Shown here: piece after piece, positions 25,985 through 33,624 of the stretch
Layout of the letters: every line of letters begins with the position of its first letter
How positions within the stretch are numbered: the first letter of the stretch is position 1
Assembly (NCBI GenBank): GCA_022574555.1
Contig: JACZRV010000030.1
Span: 1-35,224 of the forward strand
DNA: 35,224 nucleotides
Reading direction: 5' to 3'
Origin: SAR324 cluster bacterium
Lineage (GTDB): Bacteria > SAR324 > JACQKK01
Program-made: the position numbers and the translations under genes
The notes under the pieces: generated by a model
Told to the model about the DNA's origin: nothing
The model's input: only the letters and a program-made list of their open reading frames with translations
Databases searched by the model: none

Positions 25985-26734
25985 TCAATCTTCAACGACA
26001 GGATCGGTTGAGGGCAATCCGTCATTTTGGAACAGTCCGTGGATCAATATATCCTGGCCCAACGATCGTGGCGGGGATAGGCTGATCCGGGGCGTATCCG
26101 ACAATCGGTTCAGCCCCAGTTCCCCACACCAACCCGGTGCCGTAGGGTCTCCGATCACTCTACCGGAAATGAAGAGAAAAAGCTCGTCCGCCAGCCCGGC
26201 GGCGATCAGTCCGCCATGCACCGAGCCGCCTCCCTCGACGAGGATCGTTTCCAGACCCTGATCCTTCAACCAGGGGAAAAATTGCTCCGGCATAGGAAGG
26301 TCGGTGTCGCAAGGGAATACGGTGGCCCCGGCGTTGCGCAGCCGCTCGATTCTATCGAGCGGCGCCCTCCGACCCACGATAACGAACTTTCGGCACCCGT
26401 CATGGGCCAGGAACTTGGAGTCTTCCGGCAGGCGCCCGCGGGAATCGAGCACGATCCTTGCGGGCGACGGTATCTTGCCGGCGAGACGCACCGTCAGGCG
26501 CGGGTCGTCCGCCAGCACCGTATTGATCCCCACCAAAACGGCATCGTGGAGCGCGCGTAGCTCGTGACCAACCCGCCGTGCCGCCTCCCCGGTGATCCAC
26601 TTCGATTCCCCGGCGGCGGTGGCGATTTTTCCATCGAGGGTCACCGCCGCTTTCAATGTGATCCACGGCTGGCCGGAACCCGCCAGTTTGGCCTGCGCCC
26701 GCCCGGAGTCGAATTCCAATATGGAGCCCTCCAA
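25985..26734 (-). CDS. RibD-type reductase, without the deaminase domain
   Basis: The product matches the RibD C-terminal reductase, which reduces 5-amino-6-(5-phosphoribosylamino)uracil. Family text: [74 protein letters not shown] and [13 protein letters not shown]. The zinc-deaminase half of bifunctional RibD (HAE and PCxxxGxxPxC) is absent here and upstream, so the deaminase must be encoded elsewhere. A TTG at 26734 is preferred because GGAGG lies 8 bases upstream; it gives 249 residues. An in-frame ATG at 26866 would add 44 residues of no family resemblance, with no ribosome site. It is first in the rib cluster. Confidence 0.85.
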   Translation of the reverse strand: MEGSILEFDSGRAQAKLAGSGQPWITLKAAVTLDGKIATAAGESKWITGEAARRVGHELRALHDAVLVGINTVLADDPRLTVRLAGKIPSPARIVLDSRGRLPEDSKFLAHDGCRKFVIVGRRAPLDRIERLRNAGATVFPCDTDLPMPEQFFPWLKDQGLETILVEGGGSVHGGLIAAGLADELFLFISGRVIGDPTAPGWCGELGLNRLSDTPRISLSPPRSLGQDILIHGLFQNDGLPSTDPVVED

Positions 26735-26912
26735 TTCCTTCACCTCCCATCTAACCCATACAAAGGCCTCACGGCCCGCAGACAGGCTTGCATCCCGCAC
26801 CCGGAGCGCAAATCCGAGTGGGATTGGTCCGCGCCACGGCTTGATAAATTGGAAAAGGGTTGCCATTCCAATTTGCTTATCGATCTCGGCTTACTGGTGG
26901 CTCCGAAAAAAT

Positions 26913-26941
26913 TTGACAAATAGGTCATCGATCCGTAACTT
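26913..26941 (+). promoter_or_regulatory. Possible promoter of the small gene at 27007
   Basis: Perfect TTGACA (26913-26918), a 17-base spacer, then TAACTT. The -10 is weak (3 of 6). It points to the small rightward gene and is about 65 bases ahead of it. Confidence 0.35.
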
Positions 26942-27006
26942 GCGCAGTACGGGACACTCATTGGGCAAATCCCGGGAAACAGGTGCACCGAAGAATTGGA
27001 GACGGC

Positions 27007-27201
27007 ATGAAAACGAAGGATCGCGCCTCCCAGCGAGGCCGGGTCAGGAAGACCCCAGCCACCGTAACCCATCATATAACATTGGAAGTGGGTTCCTCAA
27101 TTCTTATCGATCCGACGGGGGAGAGGCTGCGCATCAAGGAAATCAAATCGGGTACAATCACATTCGAACGGGAGAAATTGGACCTGGCCAAGTCGGGTTG
27201 A
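27007..27201 (+). CDS. Small basic protein of unknown function
   Basis: ATG 27007 has GGAG five bases upstream and opens a 64-residue frame. The first 20 residues are very basic (KTKDRASQRGRVRKT), the rest is predicted beta-rich: HHITLEVGSSILIDPTGERL, RIKEIKSGTITFEREK. The size, basic charge and GSSILID text faintly recall CsrA-type RNA-binding proteins, but the match is too weak for a name. It is divergent from ribD and convergent with the recombinase gene. A separate GTG at 26983 would add eight residues. Confidence 0.55.
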   Translation: MKTKDRASQRGRVRKTPATVTHHITLEVGSSILIDPTGERLRIKEIKSGTITFEREKLDLAKSG

Positions 27202-27302
27202 TCGAACCTCCCACGGAATAACCGATCAGCCTCCCCACGTGGGAAAGTGATCCGGACATCGAATTCCTCCCCCGCCGGCGTGCTGATCCCGTGGGCGGAG
27301 GC

Positions 27303-27323
27303 CGATTCCACTAGATGGAATCG
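27303..27323. terminator. Hairpin between the small gene and the recombinase gene
   Basis: CGATTCCA (27303-27310), loop CTAGA, TGGAATCG (27316-27323), extended by GC / GGC with one bulge. It lies between two convergent genes and so could stop transcription from both sides. The following T-rich stretch is short and interrupted. Confidence 0.4.
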
Positions 27324-27444
27324 TCGGCGCTTCGATTTTCTCCCAGCACCCGCCGCATCCGGTATCGGTTTCGAGGCACCGCAAGCTGCCATCCTATTTT
27401 TTCGGAAGGTTTTCGCCGCCCGTTTGGGCGTCCCGGCGACTCGT

Positions 27445-28353
27445 TCAGGCTATCGGAGAGTTCTGCGAGGCGGCAAGGGGATGGTAGGCGCGATAAGCTC
27501 GACGAAAGTCGGGGGAATTGACATGGGCATAGAGCGCGGTGGCCTCCAACTCCTGGTATCCGAATAGAAATTTGATCGCGTCCAAGTCCATTCCCCCGAG
27601 AATCAGGTGGATCGCGAAGGCATGCCGTAGGGTGCGGGCATTGAAATTCTTGTCGATCCCGGCTTGAAGCGCGTGTTTCTTAATCAGCTTCCACACCCCA
27701 ATTCTGGAAATTCGCGTTCCGTTGCGGCCGGGAAACAGACAGGGCTCCTGAGGGTGAAGCAGCCGCGCCAGCCGGGCAGTCTCCATGTATCTCCCCAGCA
27801 ATAACCCGGCCCGATCCGTGATGGGCACCATACGCTCACGTTTCCCCATTAATTTAACGAATCGCAAATTGAGTTGGACGGAATCGGCGTTGAGGGCGGT
27901 AAGCTCGTTGAGCTTGAGGCCCGACGAGTACAACAATTCCAACATGGCGCGGTCCCGAAGTCCCAGGTAGTGGCTTTCGTCCGGTGCCTCCAAAAGCGCC
28001 CCCACCTCTCCCGGTGTCAGCATGGCCGGCAAGTCCGTCCAGAATTTGGGGTAGATCACCCTGTCCATGGGATTGGCCGATATCAGACCCGATACTTCCA
28101 TAAAGCGGAAATACAGCTTCAGGCTGGACAAGTGCCGGTTGACGGAACGGGGTTTCAGCCGATGGGAAAGGTGAGCCTGATATTGCACCATCTCCTCGGT
28201 AGTGATCCGCCGGAGCCCATCCAGATCGGCCATCTCTCGTGGCTCCAACCATTCCTTGAATCGGAGCAGGTCCAGGCGGTGATTCTGGATGCTATTCTCC
28301 GAGTAGCTCTTAAGATGGAGATCCGCGGTGAATTGCAGGATCAGCCGGTTCAT
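27445..28353 (-). CDS. Xer-like tyrosine recombinase with altered catalytic residues
   Basis: The 302-residue product has the Xer layout: a SAM-like N-terminal DNA-binding domain (about 1-95) and the catalytic domain (about 110-295). The nucleophile Tyr275 (ALYAHV), Arg-II (Arg243 in TLRHAFAIHL) and the beta-hairpin Lys171 are present. Three usual residues differ: Arg-I is Lys147 (YSSGLKLNEL against YATGLRxSEL), the His of HxLRH is Arg240, and the His of LLGH is Tyr266 (FLFGYQ). It is therefore unlikely to be the housekeeping XerC/XerD and may be inactive or specialised. ATG 28353 fits the usual Xer start; an in-frame GTG at 28398 with AGGA upstream would add 15 residues. No attachment site is recognised. 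Confidence 0.82.
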   Translation of the reverse strand: MNRLILQFTADLHLKSYSENSIQNHRLDLLRFKEWLEPREMADLDGLRRITTEEMVQYQAHLSHRLKPRSVNRHLSSLKLYFRFMEVSGLISANPMDRVIYPKFWTDLPAMLTPGEVGALLEAPDESHYLGLRDRAMLELLYSSGLKLNELTALNADSVQLNLRFVKLMGKRERMVPITDRAGLLLGRYMETARLARLLHPQEPCLFPGRNGTRISRIGVWKLIKKHALQAGIDKNFNARTLRHAFAIHLILGGMDLDAIKFLFGYQELEATALYAHVNSPDFRRAYRAYHPLAASQNSPIA

Positions 28354-28550
28354 GGTCCCAAAGGAGAATGGAATTGGGTCTCGCTGGGGGCGGGGCACCT
28401 TAAATCCTGGTGCCCATGATCGTTCACGTGTAACATTTTGACGCGCCGGCGGAAAGTGGCAAAGAACGGTGCCGCTCCCAAAAGGGTTGCATTGGCCGGG
28501 GAGCCCACCCTACAATATGCGCCGGGACCAATCGATCCGCTTTCCTCCCG

Positions 28551-30380
28551 ATGGGGACCACCTCCACTCCTATGCCACCCATGGTTGCACCCGCGGACCC
28601 CACCTCATTGCAATTGTTGCGTCATCGGTTCCTGATGGAGGATCCCGATCTCGTCACGCAATGGCTGTGGGAAGAGCATCCCCAGACCGCTGCGTTTCTG
28701 CTGAACTGGCTGGGAGCACCGCCGGTACTGACTGCTTACATGACGCCTTTGCCCCTTCTTCAACAGGCCGATGTGTTGCACCGCATCGCTTCCCTTGGCG
28801 TCGATCACCAACCGACGGCGTATCACGAGGAAATATTGATCGATGCCCTGCGGCGCATTTCGCCGTATCTACGCGAGGCCGGTAGCGATTTGACGGCCGA
28901 AGATCCCGTGCCCAAGCGTGGTGTGCGGCTGATTCGCCCCTATTTGGGCGTATTGAATACGGAGGAATTGCAACAGTTGCTCGAACAGATGGCCGAGGTA
29001 GACCCCGCTTTCGCCCGCGTGGGTGCCCTCCTGGGGGCACAAGCCTCCACTGGGAATGAAACGAGCGACACGGTGCACGGGATATTGAATGGATATTGCG
29101 ATCTGCTCGGATTCGCCTTTTCGCGCTGTTTCAGCGCACAGACGGTGGTTTATCCGGAACGGGTGGACATGGTGGCTGCCAGCGGATTTGCCGGCGAGGA
29201 TCTCGGCCGCCGCATTCCGTTCCGGCTGGCCTTGGCTGGCTGCGACTCCCACGCGATCCTGCTGATCTCCACACCCTTGTTCATCCGGTATCTTGAGTAC
29301 GCCTTCGGTTCCGGGACGCCCTATCAGTTTCAGGATGTCGCCAAACCCGAACTCTCCGGCATCGAAATCGAAGTGGCGGTTTCCCTCGGCCAAATTCTGG
29401 CGGGCTACCTCGATGTGGCCCTTGGGCTGGATGAAGAAGGTGATGGGTATCAAGTCGAACCCTTTCCCGCCGACGATCTGGCCGCCGAACTGAAGGAATT
29501 CGGTAAAACTCCCATCCTGGACGCGCAGCTCACGTTCAAGGTCGGGCAGGCATTGAGCGGCGGTATCACCCTGCTGATGCCTCCCTCGCACCTGGTCGAT
29601 CTGCAATCCAAGGTGGGGAAGGCGTTGTTCGATACGCTGCTCGGTGGGGCTCTACCCGGTCCGCCGGCCCCCACCGATTCCCACGGTGCGGCCACAGGGG
29701 CTGGCGCGTCTCCGGAAAGACCGCTGGCTGACTTCGAAGCGAAACTCGATGCGGGTGCCGGAGACGGTGATTCCCCCGATCGAGATGATGCCCCTAGCCC
29801 GGCGGATGACGATGACCCGTCGGGGACACTGGAAGAATTTCTCTGGAAAATCGAGCTGGAAGAGGCGGAAAAGGCCATCGAAGAAATCGAACCCCGACCG
29901 GCGCAACCGCTGGACCTGTTCTTGCGAGGCTATGCCCCTGAAAAAATCGCGGAGTGGCAAACGGTTTCCGGGGAGGAAAAGGAGCGGCTGGCCGAACTCC
30001 ACTATTTTTACGGGACCCAACTGTTTCAGAAGGGGCTGTTCGCCGACGCGGCGGAGGCGCTGGAAAAGACCGTTACCGAACACTCCGGCCATGAAGGCGG
30101 CCGGCTCCTGCTCGCAGCGGCCTGGGGCGAGTTGGGTTTGTATTTCAAGGAGATCGTGGCGTATAAAAAATTGATCGCAGAGGGTCTGGCCTTGCCCGAG
30201 TCCCAGGTGCTTTTGGCGCGGCGGCTCTCCTTCCTGGGCCGCACCGACGATGCCTTCACCGCGCTCAAAGCGGCGAATGACCTGGGCTATCAGCCGGAGG
30301 ATATCGTCGAGGCAGATCCTTGTTTCCGGGCCCTGCAAAAAAGCGTAAAATGGCGACAATACCTGATCGATCGTTCCTAA
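28551..30380 (+). CDS. FliG-middle-like / FliM-like / TPR fusion protein
   Basis: The 609-residue product has three parts. Residues about 20-105 resemble the FliG middle domain, including the EHPQT motif (42-46) and QQADVLHRIASLG (71-83). Residues about 177-352 follow the FliM/CheC-like middle domain: LLISTPLFIRYLEYAFGSG (237-255), GIEIEVAVSLGQILAGYLDV (270-289) and a closing ITLLMPPSHLVDL. An Asp/Pro-rich linker (about 368-425) leads to TPR-like helices (485-605) that end in a TPR end-of-group style sequence. In flagellar motors FliG and FliM are separate switch proteins; here they are fused, without the FliG torque domain, and no flagellar gene is nearby. Function is unknown. The gene lies just before gshA. 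Confidence 0.7.
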   Translation: MGTTSTPMPPMVAPADPTSLQLLRHRFLMEDPDLVTQWLWEEHPQTAAFLLNWLGAPPVLTAYMTPLPLLQQADVLHRIASLGVDHQPTAYHEEILIDALRRISPYLREAGSDLTAEDPVPKRGVRLIRPYLGVLNTEELQQLLEQMAEVDPAFARVGALLGAQASTGNETSDTVHGILNGYCDLLGFAFSRCFSAQTVVYPERVDMVAASGFAGEDLGRRIPFRLALAGCDSHAILLISTPLFIRYLEYAFGSGTPYQFQDVAKPELSGIEIEVAVSLGQILAGYLDVALGLDEEGDGYQVEPFPADDLAAELKEFGKTPILDAQLTFKVGQALSGGITLLMPPSHLVDLQSKVGKALFDTLLGGALPGPPAPTDSHGAATGAGASPERPLADFEAKLDAGAGDGDSPDRDDAPSPADDDDPSGTLEEFLWKIELEEAEKAIEEIEPRPAQPLDLFLRGYAPEKIAEWQTVSGEEKERLAELHYFYGTQLFQKGLFADAAEALEKTVTEHSGHEGGRLLLAAAWGELGLYFKEIVAYKKLIAEGLALPESQVLLARRLSFLGRTDDAFTALKAANDLGYQPEDIVEADPCFRALQKSVKWRQYLIDRS

Positions 30381-30400
30381 GAGAGACAGCCGCGGCCAAT

Positions 30401-31765
30401 ATGACCAGTTTCGTATTCATGGGCGAATCGCCACCAATAGAATCATTCGACGATTTATTGGCCTATTTTCGCACTGGCGAAAAACCGGCCGGCGAATGGC
30501 GCTTAGGCACCGAGCACGAGAAAATCGGCTTTTACCTGGAAACTCGGAGCCCGGTGCCTTACGAGGGAGCCAACGGCATCCACTCGGTGCTCGCCGCCCT
30601 GATCGAGCAATTTGGGTGGCGGCCGGTTACCGAGGGCGACAACCTGATTGCCCTCGACCGGGGTGAGGCCAATATCACCCTGGAACCCGGCGGGCAGGTG
30701 GAACTCAGCGGCGCGCAATTGGCCACAGCCCACGACGTTTGCCACGAGCTGCGGGTTCACCTACGCGAGATCCAGGCCGTCTCCGAGCCCCTGGGTATCG
30801 TCTGGCTGACCCTGGGCCGCAATCCTTTCGTGACCCACCAGGAAATGCCCTGGGTGCCCAAGGAGCGTTACAAAGTGATGCGCGCATACCTCCCCCAAAA
30901 GGGATCCATGGCCTTGGACATGATGGTGGGCACGGGCACCGTGCAAACCAACATCGATTATTCCGATGAAGCGGACATGGCCAAAAAGCTGCGCGTCGGT
31001 ATGGCGGCGGCGCCGATCATCAATGCGCTGTTCGCCAATTCGCCCTTCGCCGCGGGGATGCCCTCGGGCTACTTGTCATCCCGCGCCCATATCTGGCTCA
31101 ACACCGATCCGCAGCGATGCGGGATCATTCCCGCCGCCTTCGAGGAAGGCTTCGGCTACCGCGACTACGCCGAGTACGCGTTGGATGTGCCCATGTTCTT
31201 CATTCACCGCGACGGCCGCTATATCGATTATGCCGGCCAGAGCTTCCGGCGCTTCATGGAAAAAGGACTCGATGGTCATGTGGCCACACGGGAGGACTGG
31301 GCGCTGCACCTGACCACGATCTTTCCTGAAATGCGGCTGAAGAACTATCTGGAACTTCGCATGTGCGACACCGGATCGCGGGATATGATCTGCGCGTTGG
31401 CTGCCTTGACTCGGGGCCTCTTCTACGACCGCACCACCCTCGACGATGCGGCGCACATGCTGCGCGACGTTTCTGCCGAGCAGTTTCCGGCCGCGTTGGA
31501 AAATGCCGCACGCTGGGGGCTGCAGGCAGACCTGTTGGGCAAGCCGATTTGGGAATGGGCCCGGGAGTTGATGGCCCTTGTCAGATCCGGACTGAGGCGC
31601 TTGGACGCCCGCAACGCCGAGGGCGAAAACGAGGAGGTCTTCCTGGCCCCCCTGGACGAAATCGCCGAGACCGGCAAGCCACACGCTGCATTGCTGATGG
31701 ATCTCTGGAACGGTCCCTGGAAGCGGAGCCTGATTCCCCTGTTCAGCGAGTCATATTTCCACTAG
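30401..31765 (+). CDS. gshA: Plant-type glutamate-cysteine ligase (GCS2 family)
   Basis: The enzyme joins glutamate and cysteine in the first step of glutathione synthesis. The 454-residue product shows EWRLGTEHEKIGF near the start, NITLEPGGQVELSGAQL, ERYKVMRAYLPQKGSMALDM and GTGTVQTNIDYSDEADMAKK, all hallmarks of the plant/proteobacterial type. A closely related role in ergothioneine synthesis (EgtA) is less likely without egt neighbours. ATG 30401 lies 20 bases after the stop of the preceding gene; no strong ribosome site is seen, and ATG 30419 is an alternative. gshB is not in the window. Confidence 0.93.
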   Translation: MTSFVFMGESPPIESFDDLLAYFRTGEKPAGEWRLGTEHEKIGFYLETRSPVPYEGANGIHSVLAALIEQFGWRPVTEGDNLIALDRGEANITLEPGGQVELSGAQLATAHDVCHELRVHLREIQAVSEPLGIVWLTLGRNPFVTHQEMPWVPKERYKVMRAYLPQKGSMALDMMVGTGTVQTNIDYSDEADMAKKLRVGMAAAPIINALFANSPFAAGMPSGYLSSRAHIWLNTDPQRCGIIPAAFEEGFGYRDYAEYALDVPMFFIHRDGRYIDYAGQSFRRFMEKGLDGHVATREDWALHLTTIFPEMRLKNYLELRMCDTGSRDMICALAALTRGLFYDRTTLDDAAHMLRDVSAEQFPAALENAARWGLQADLLGKPIWEWARELMALVRSGLRRLDARNAEGENEEVFLAPLDEIAETGKPHAALLMDLWNGPWKRSLIPLFSESYFH

Positions 31766-31920
31766 GCGCCCGGTTCGCCCCACGCGGCCGCGGTTGCGCT
31801 CCACACAACTCCGTTGCTTCACATGGCCACGGTTGCGCGCCGATGGATGACGATTCGCCCGTTGGATTCCGCCCCGATCCTCGGAGTTCATGGCTTTCCA
31901 GAGGCGGTTCGATTCAGCAC

Positions 31921-31962
31921 CGTTCAATCAGAATCGTTCAATAAGAATCGTTCAAACGGCCC
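31921..31962. repeat. Three 14-bp tandem repeats downstream of gshA
   Basis: CGTTCAATCAGAAT (31921-31934), CGTTCAATAAGAAT (31935-31948) and a decayed third unit starting CGTTCAAACGG (31949). A lone CATCGTTCAACGG follows near 31975. It lies between the convergent gshA and moeA. Confidence 0.65.
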
Positions 31963-32011
31963 CGCGGTGAACGGCATCGTTCAACGGGCCGATGACTCAG
32001 GCCGCGACGAT

Positions 32012-33262
32012 TCAAGCCGGCAGTGGCTCGCCTTCGAAGAGCTGTACGGTCACTGCGTCACCGGCCTCGATGCGCTGGGTATCCTCGGCGATGACGACAA
32101 AGCAGTTGGCACGGCCCATGGAATGCAGCAAGCCCGAACCCTGGTCCCCGGTGAGCCGCACCTGAAGGGTGCCTTCCGGGCCGGGATGGAGGACGCCTCT
32201 GAGGAAGTGCCGTTTGCCGTCGGTCTTGGAAAAGGGCTCGGCGATGGGTGCCTGCAAGGTGCGAAATCCCAGGTCGGGTTGCTGCATCGCTTTCATCAGA
32301 GCCGGGCGGACGAGTTGAAGAAAGACGACCATCGACGAAACCGGATTGCCGGGCAGGCCGAAAAAGAGCTTCTCCCCCCGAGTGCCAAAAACGACCGGCT
32401 TACCTGGCTTCATATTGATCGTGCGGAAATGCACCTTTAGGCCGACTTCGTCGACGAGACGCTTGACGTAATCGAAATCGCCCATGGAAACACCGCCAGA
32501 GGTGATCAGCACGTCGTGCTCGGCCAGGCCCGCCTGCAGTGATGTCTTCAGTGATTCCTCGCTGTCAGGAGCGATGCCCATCAGGTGGGGAACCGCTCCG
32601 GCCTGACTCACCAATCCGGCCAGGGAATAGCTGTTGGAATTGCGCACCCTTCCCGGAGTGAGCGGCGCGGTGGGCTCGACGATCTCATCGCCCGTGGCCA
32701 ATATGCCCACTTGCGGCGCGCGCAACACGGGGACATCGGCATATCCCAGCGCCGCCATCATGCCCACGGTAGCCGGCGTGAGCCGCGTTCCCTTGACGAG
32801 GGCAATTTCTCCCTTTCGCATGTCCCCCCCCGCGACCCGTATGTGGTTTCCCTCCCGGGGCGGTTTTCCGATCCACACACGCTCCCCTTCAAGCCGGGTA
32901 TGCTCCACCATGACCACGGCATCCGCTCCCGGCGGGATGGGCGCCCCGGTCATGATCTTCATCGCCTCGCCGGATTTCAGCGCGCTGCTGGCCAGATGAT
33001 CCGCCGCCAATACTTCCACGACCCGCAACGGCCGCTCGCGGCAACTCGCCTCGTCGGGCAAATCCGCCGTGCGCACTGCATAGCCATCCATGGCCGAATT
33101 GTCGGCGACGGGAATGTCTTCCCGGGCGGCGATGTCCATGGCCAGCACCCGGCCATAGGCCGCGGTCAGGGGAACGCTCTCCACCTTCTGCAACGGGCGA
33201 ACCTGGCCCAGAACGATTTCGAGGGCTTCCTGGAAAGGGCGCACGGCGCGAATCCTCCGCAT
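32012..33262 (-). CDS. moeA: Molybdopterin molybdenumtransferase
   Basis: MoeA inserts molybdate into adenylated molybdopterin to make the molybdenum cofactor. The 416-residue product has PVADNSAMDGYAVRTADLPD, MKIMTGAPIPPGADAVVMVE, the MoeA/MogA-like core VGILATGDEIVEP, RNSNSYSLAGL, LITSGGVSMGDFDYVK and KPVVFGTRGEKLFFGLPGNP. ATG 33262 has no clear ribosome site. A GTG at 33244 has GGAGG nine bases upstream and would shorten the protein by six residues. It is alone here; other mo- genes are not seen. Confidence 0.95.
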   Translation of the reverse strand: MRRIRAVRPFQEALEIVLGQVRPLQKVESVPLTAAYGRVLAMDIAAREDIPVADNSAMDGYAVRTADLPDEASCRERPLRVVEVLAADHLASSALKSGEAMKIMTGAPIPPGADAVVMVEHTRLEGERVWIGKPPREGNHIRVAGGDMRKGEIALVKGTRLTPATVGMMAALGYADVPVLRAPQVGILATGDEIVEPTAPLTPGRVRNSNSYSLAGLVSQAGAVPHLMGIAPDSEESLKTSLQAGLAEHDVLITSGGVSMGDFDYVKRLVDEVGLKVHFRTINMKPGKPVVFGTRGEKLFFGLPGNPVSSMVVFLQLVRPALMKAMQQPDLGFRTLQAPIAEPFSKTDGKRHFLRGVLHPGPEGTLQVRLTGDQGSGLLHSMGRANCFVVIAEDTQRIEAGDAVTVQLFEGEPLPA

Positions 33263-33279
33263 CTGTTGACGCGCGTGGT

Positions 33280-33335
33280 GAAATCAATAGGGCGAAATCA
33301 ACACGTCGAAATCAACACGGTGAAATCAAAAGAAT
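33280..33335. repeat. Four 14-bp tandem repeats upstream of moeA
   Basis: GAAATCAATAGGGC (33280-33293), GAAATCAACACGTC (33294-33307), GAAATCAACACGGT (33308-33321) and GAAATCAAAAGAAT (33322-33335). They begin 17 bases ahead of the moeA ATG, where a promoter or leader would be expected. They occupy the left part of the gene-free stretch 33263-33624. Confidence 0.75.
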
Positions 33336-33411
33336 ACCCCGGCGGAGGCGCATGTCAACGTTCCGTAGATTCACGCAGATAACGTGGATGGTTGGCTTTC
33401 CTATTATTCCT

Positions 33412-33441
33412 ATCGGCGTTTATCCGCGTTCATCGGCGGTT
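33412..33441. repeat. Three 10-bp tandem repeats
   Basis: ATCGGCGTTT (33412-33421), ATCCGCGTTC (33422-33431) and ATCGGCGGTT (33432-33441), in the moeA to PEGA-gene gap. Such ATC(G/C)GCGTT decamers resemble short dispersed repeats known from several phyla; no function is implied. A further 15-bp near-duplicate, ATATCACCAAGGCCT then ATATCGCCAAGGATA, lies at 33565-33594 close to the next gene. Confidence 0.55.
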
Positions 33442-33624
33442 CCGAGTAACAAAGGTGGTTCAAATGCGGGCCATGACCACCCGCCGATTTCGCTCGGGTG
33501 ATCGACGATCGGCTGACGAATTCTGCTAGATTGTGGACGACTATTTCTGATATAGAAATGATCCATATCACCAAGGCCTATATCGCCAAGGATAGTCCGC
33601 ATGATCTCATCGGGGAGCGAAGTC

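Noticed and set aside
26735-27006. FMN riboswitch ahead of the riboflavin genes
   Set aside because: The conserved RFN blocks (AGGATATGCTTCGGGGC, the GGTGAAATTCCC type and ACCGGCGGT) are not found on the minus strand here or up to the next gene.
27072-27392. Leftward 106-codon reading frame overlapping the small gene
   Set aside because: No ribosome site, no recognisable motif, and it overlaps the better supported rightward gene; treated as a shadow frame.
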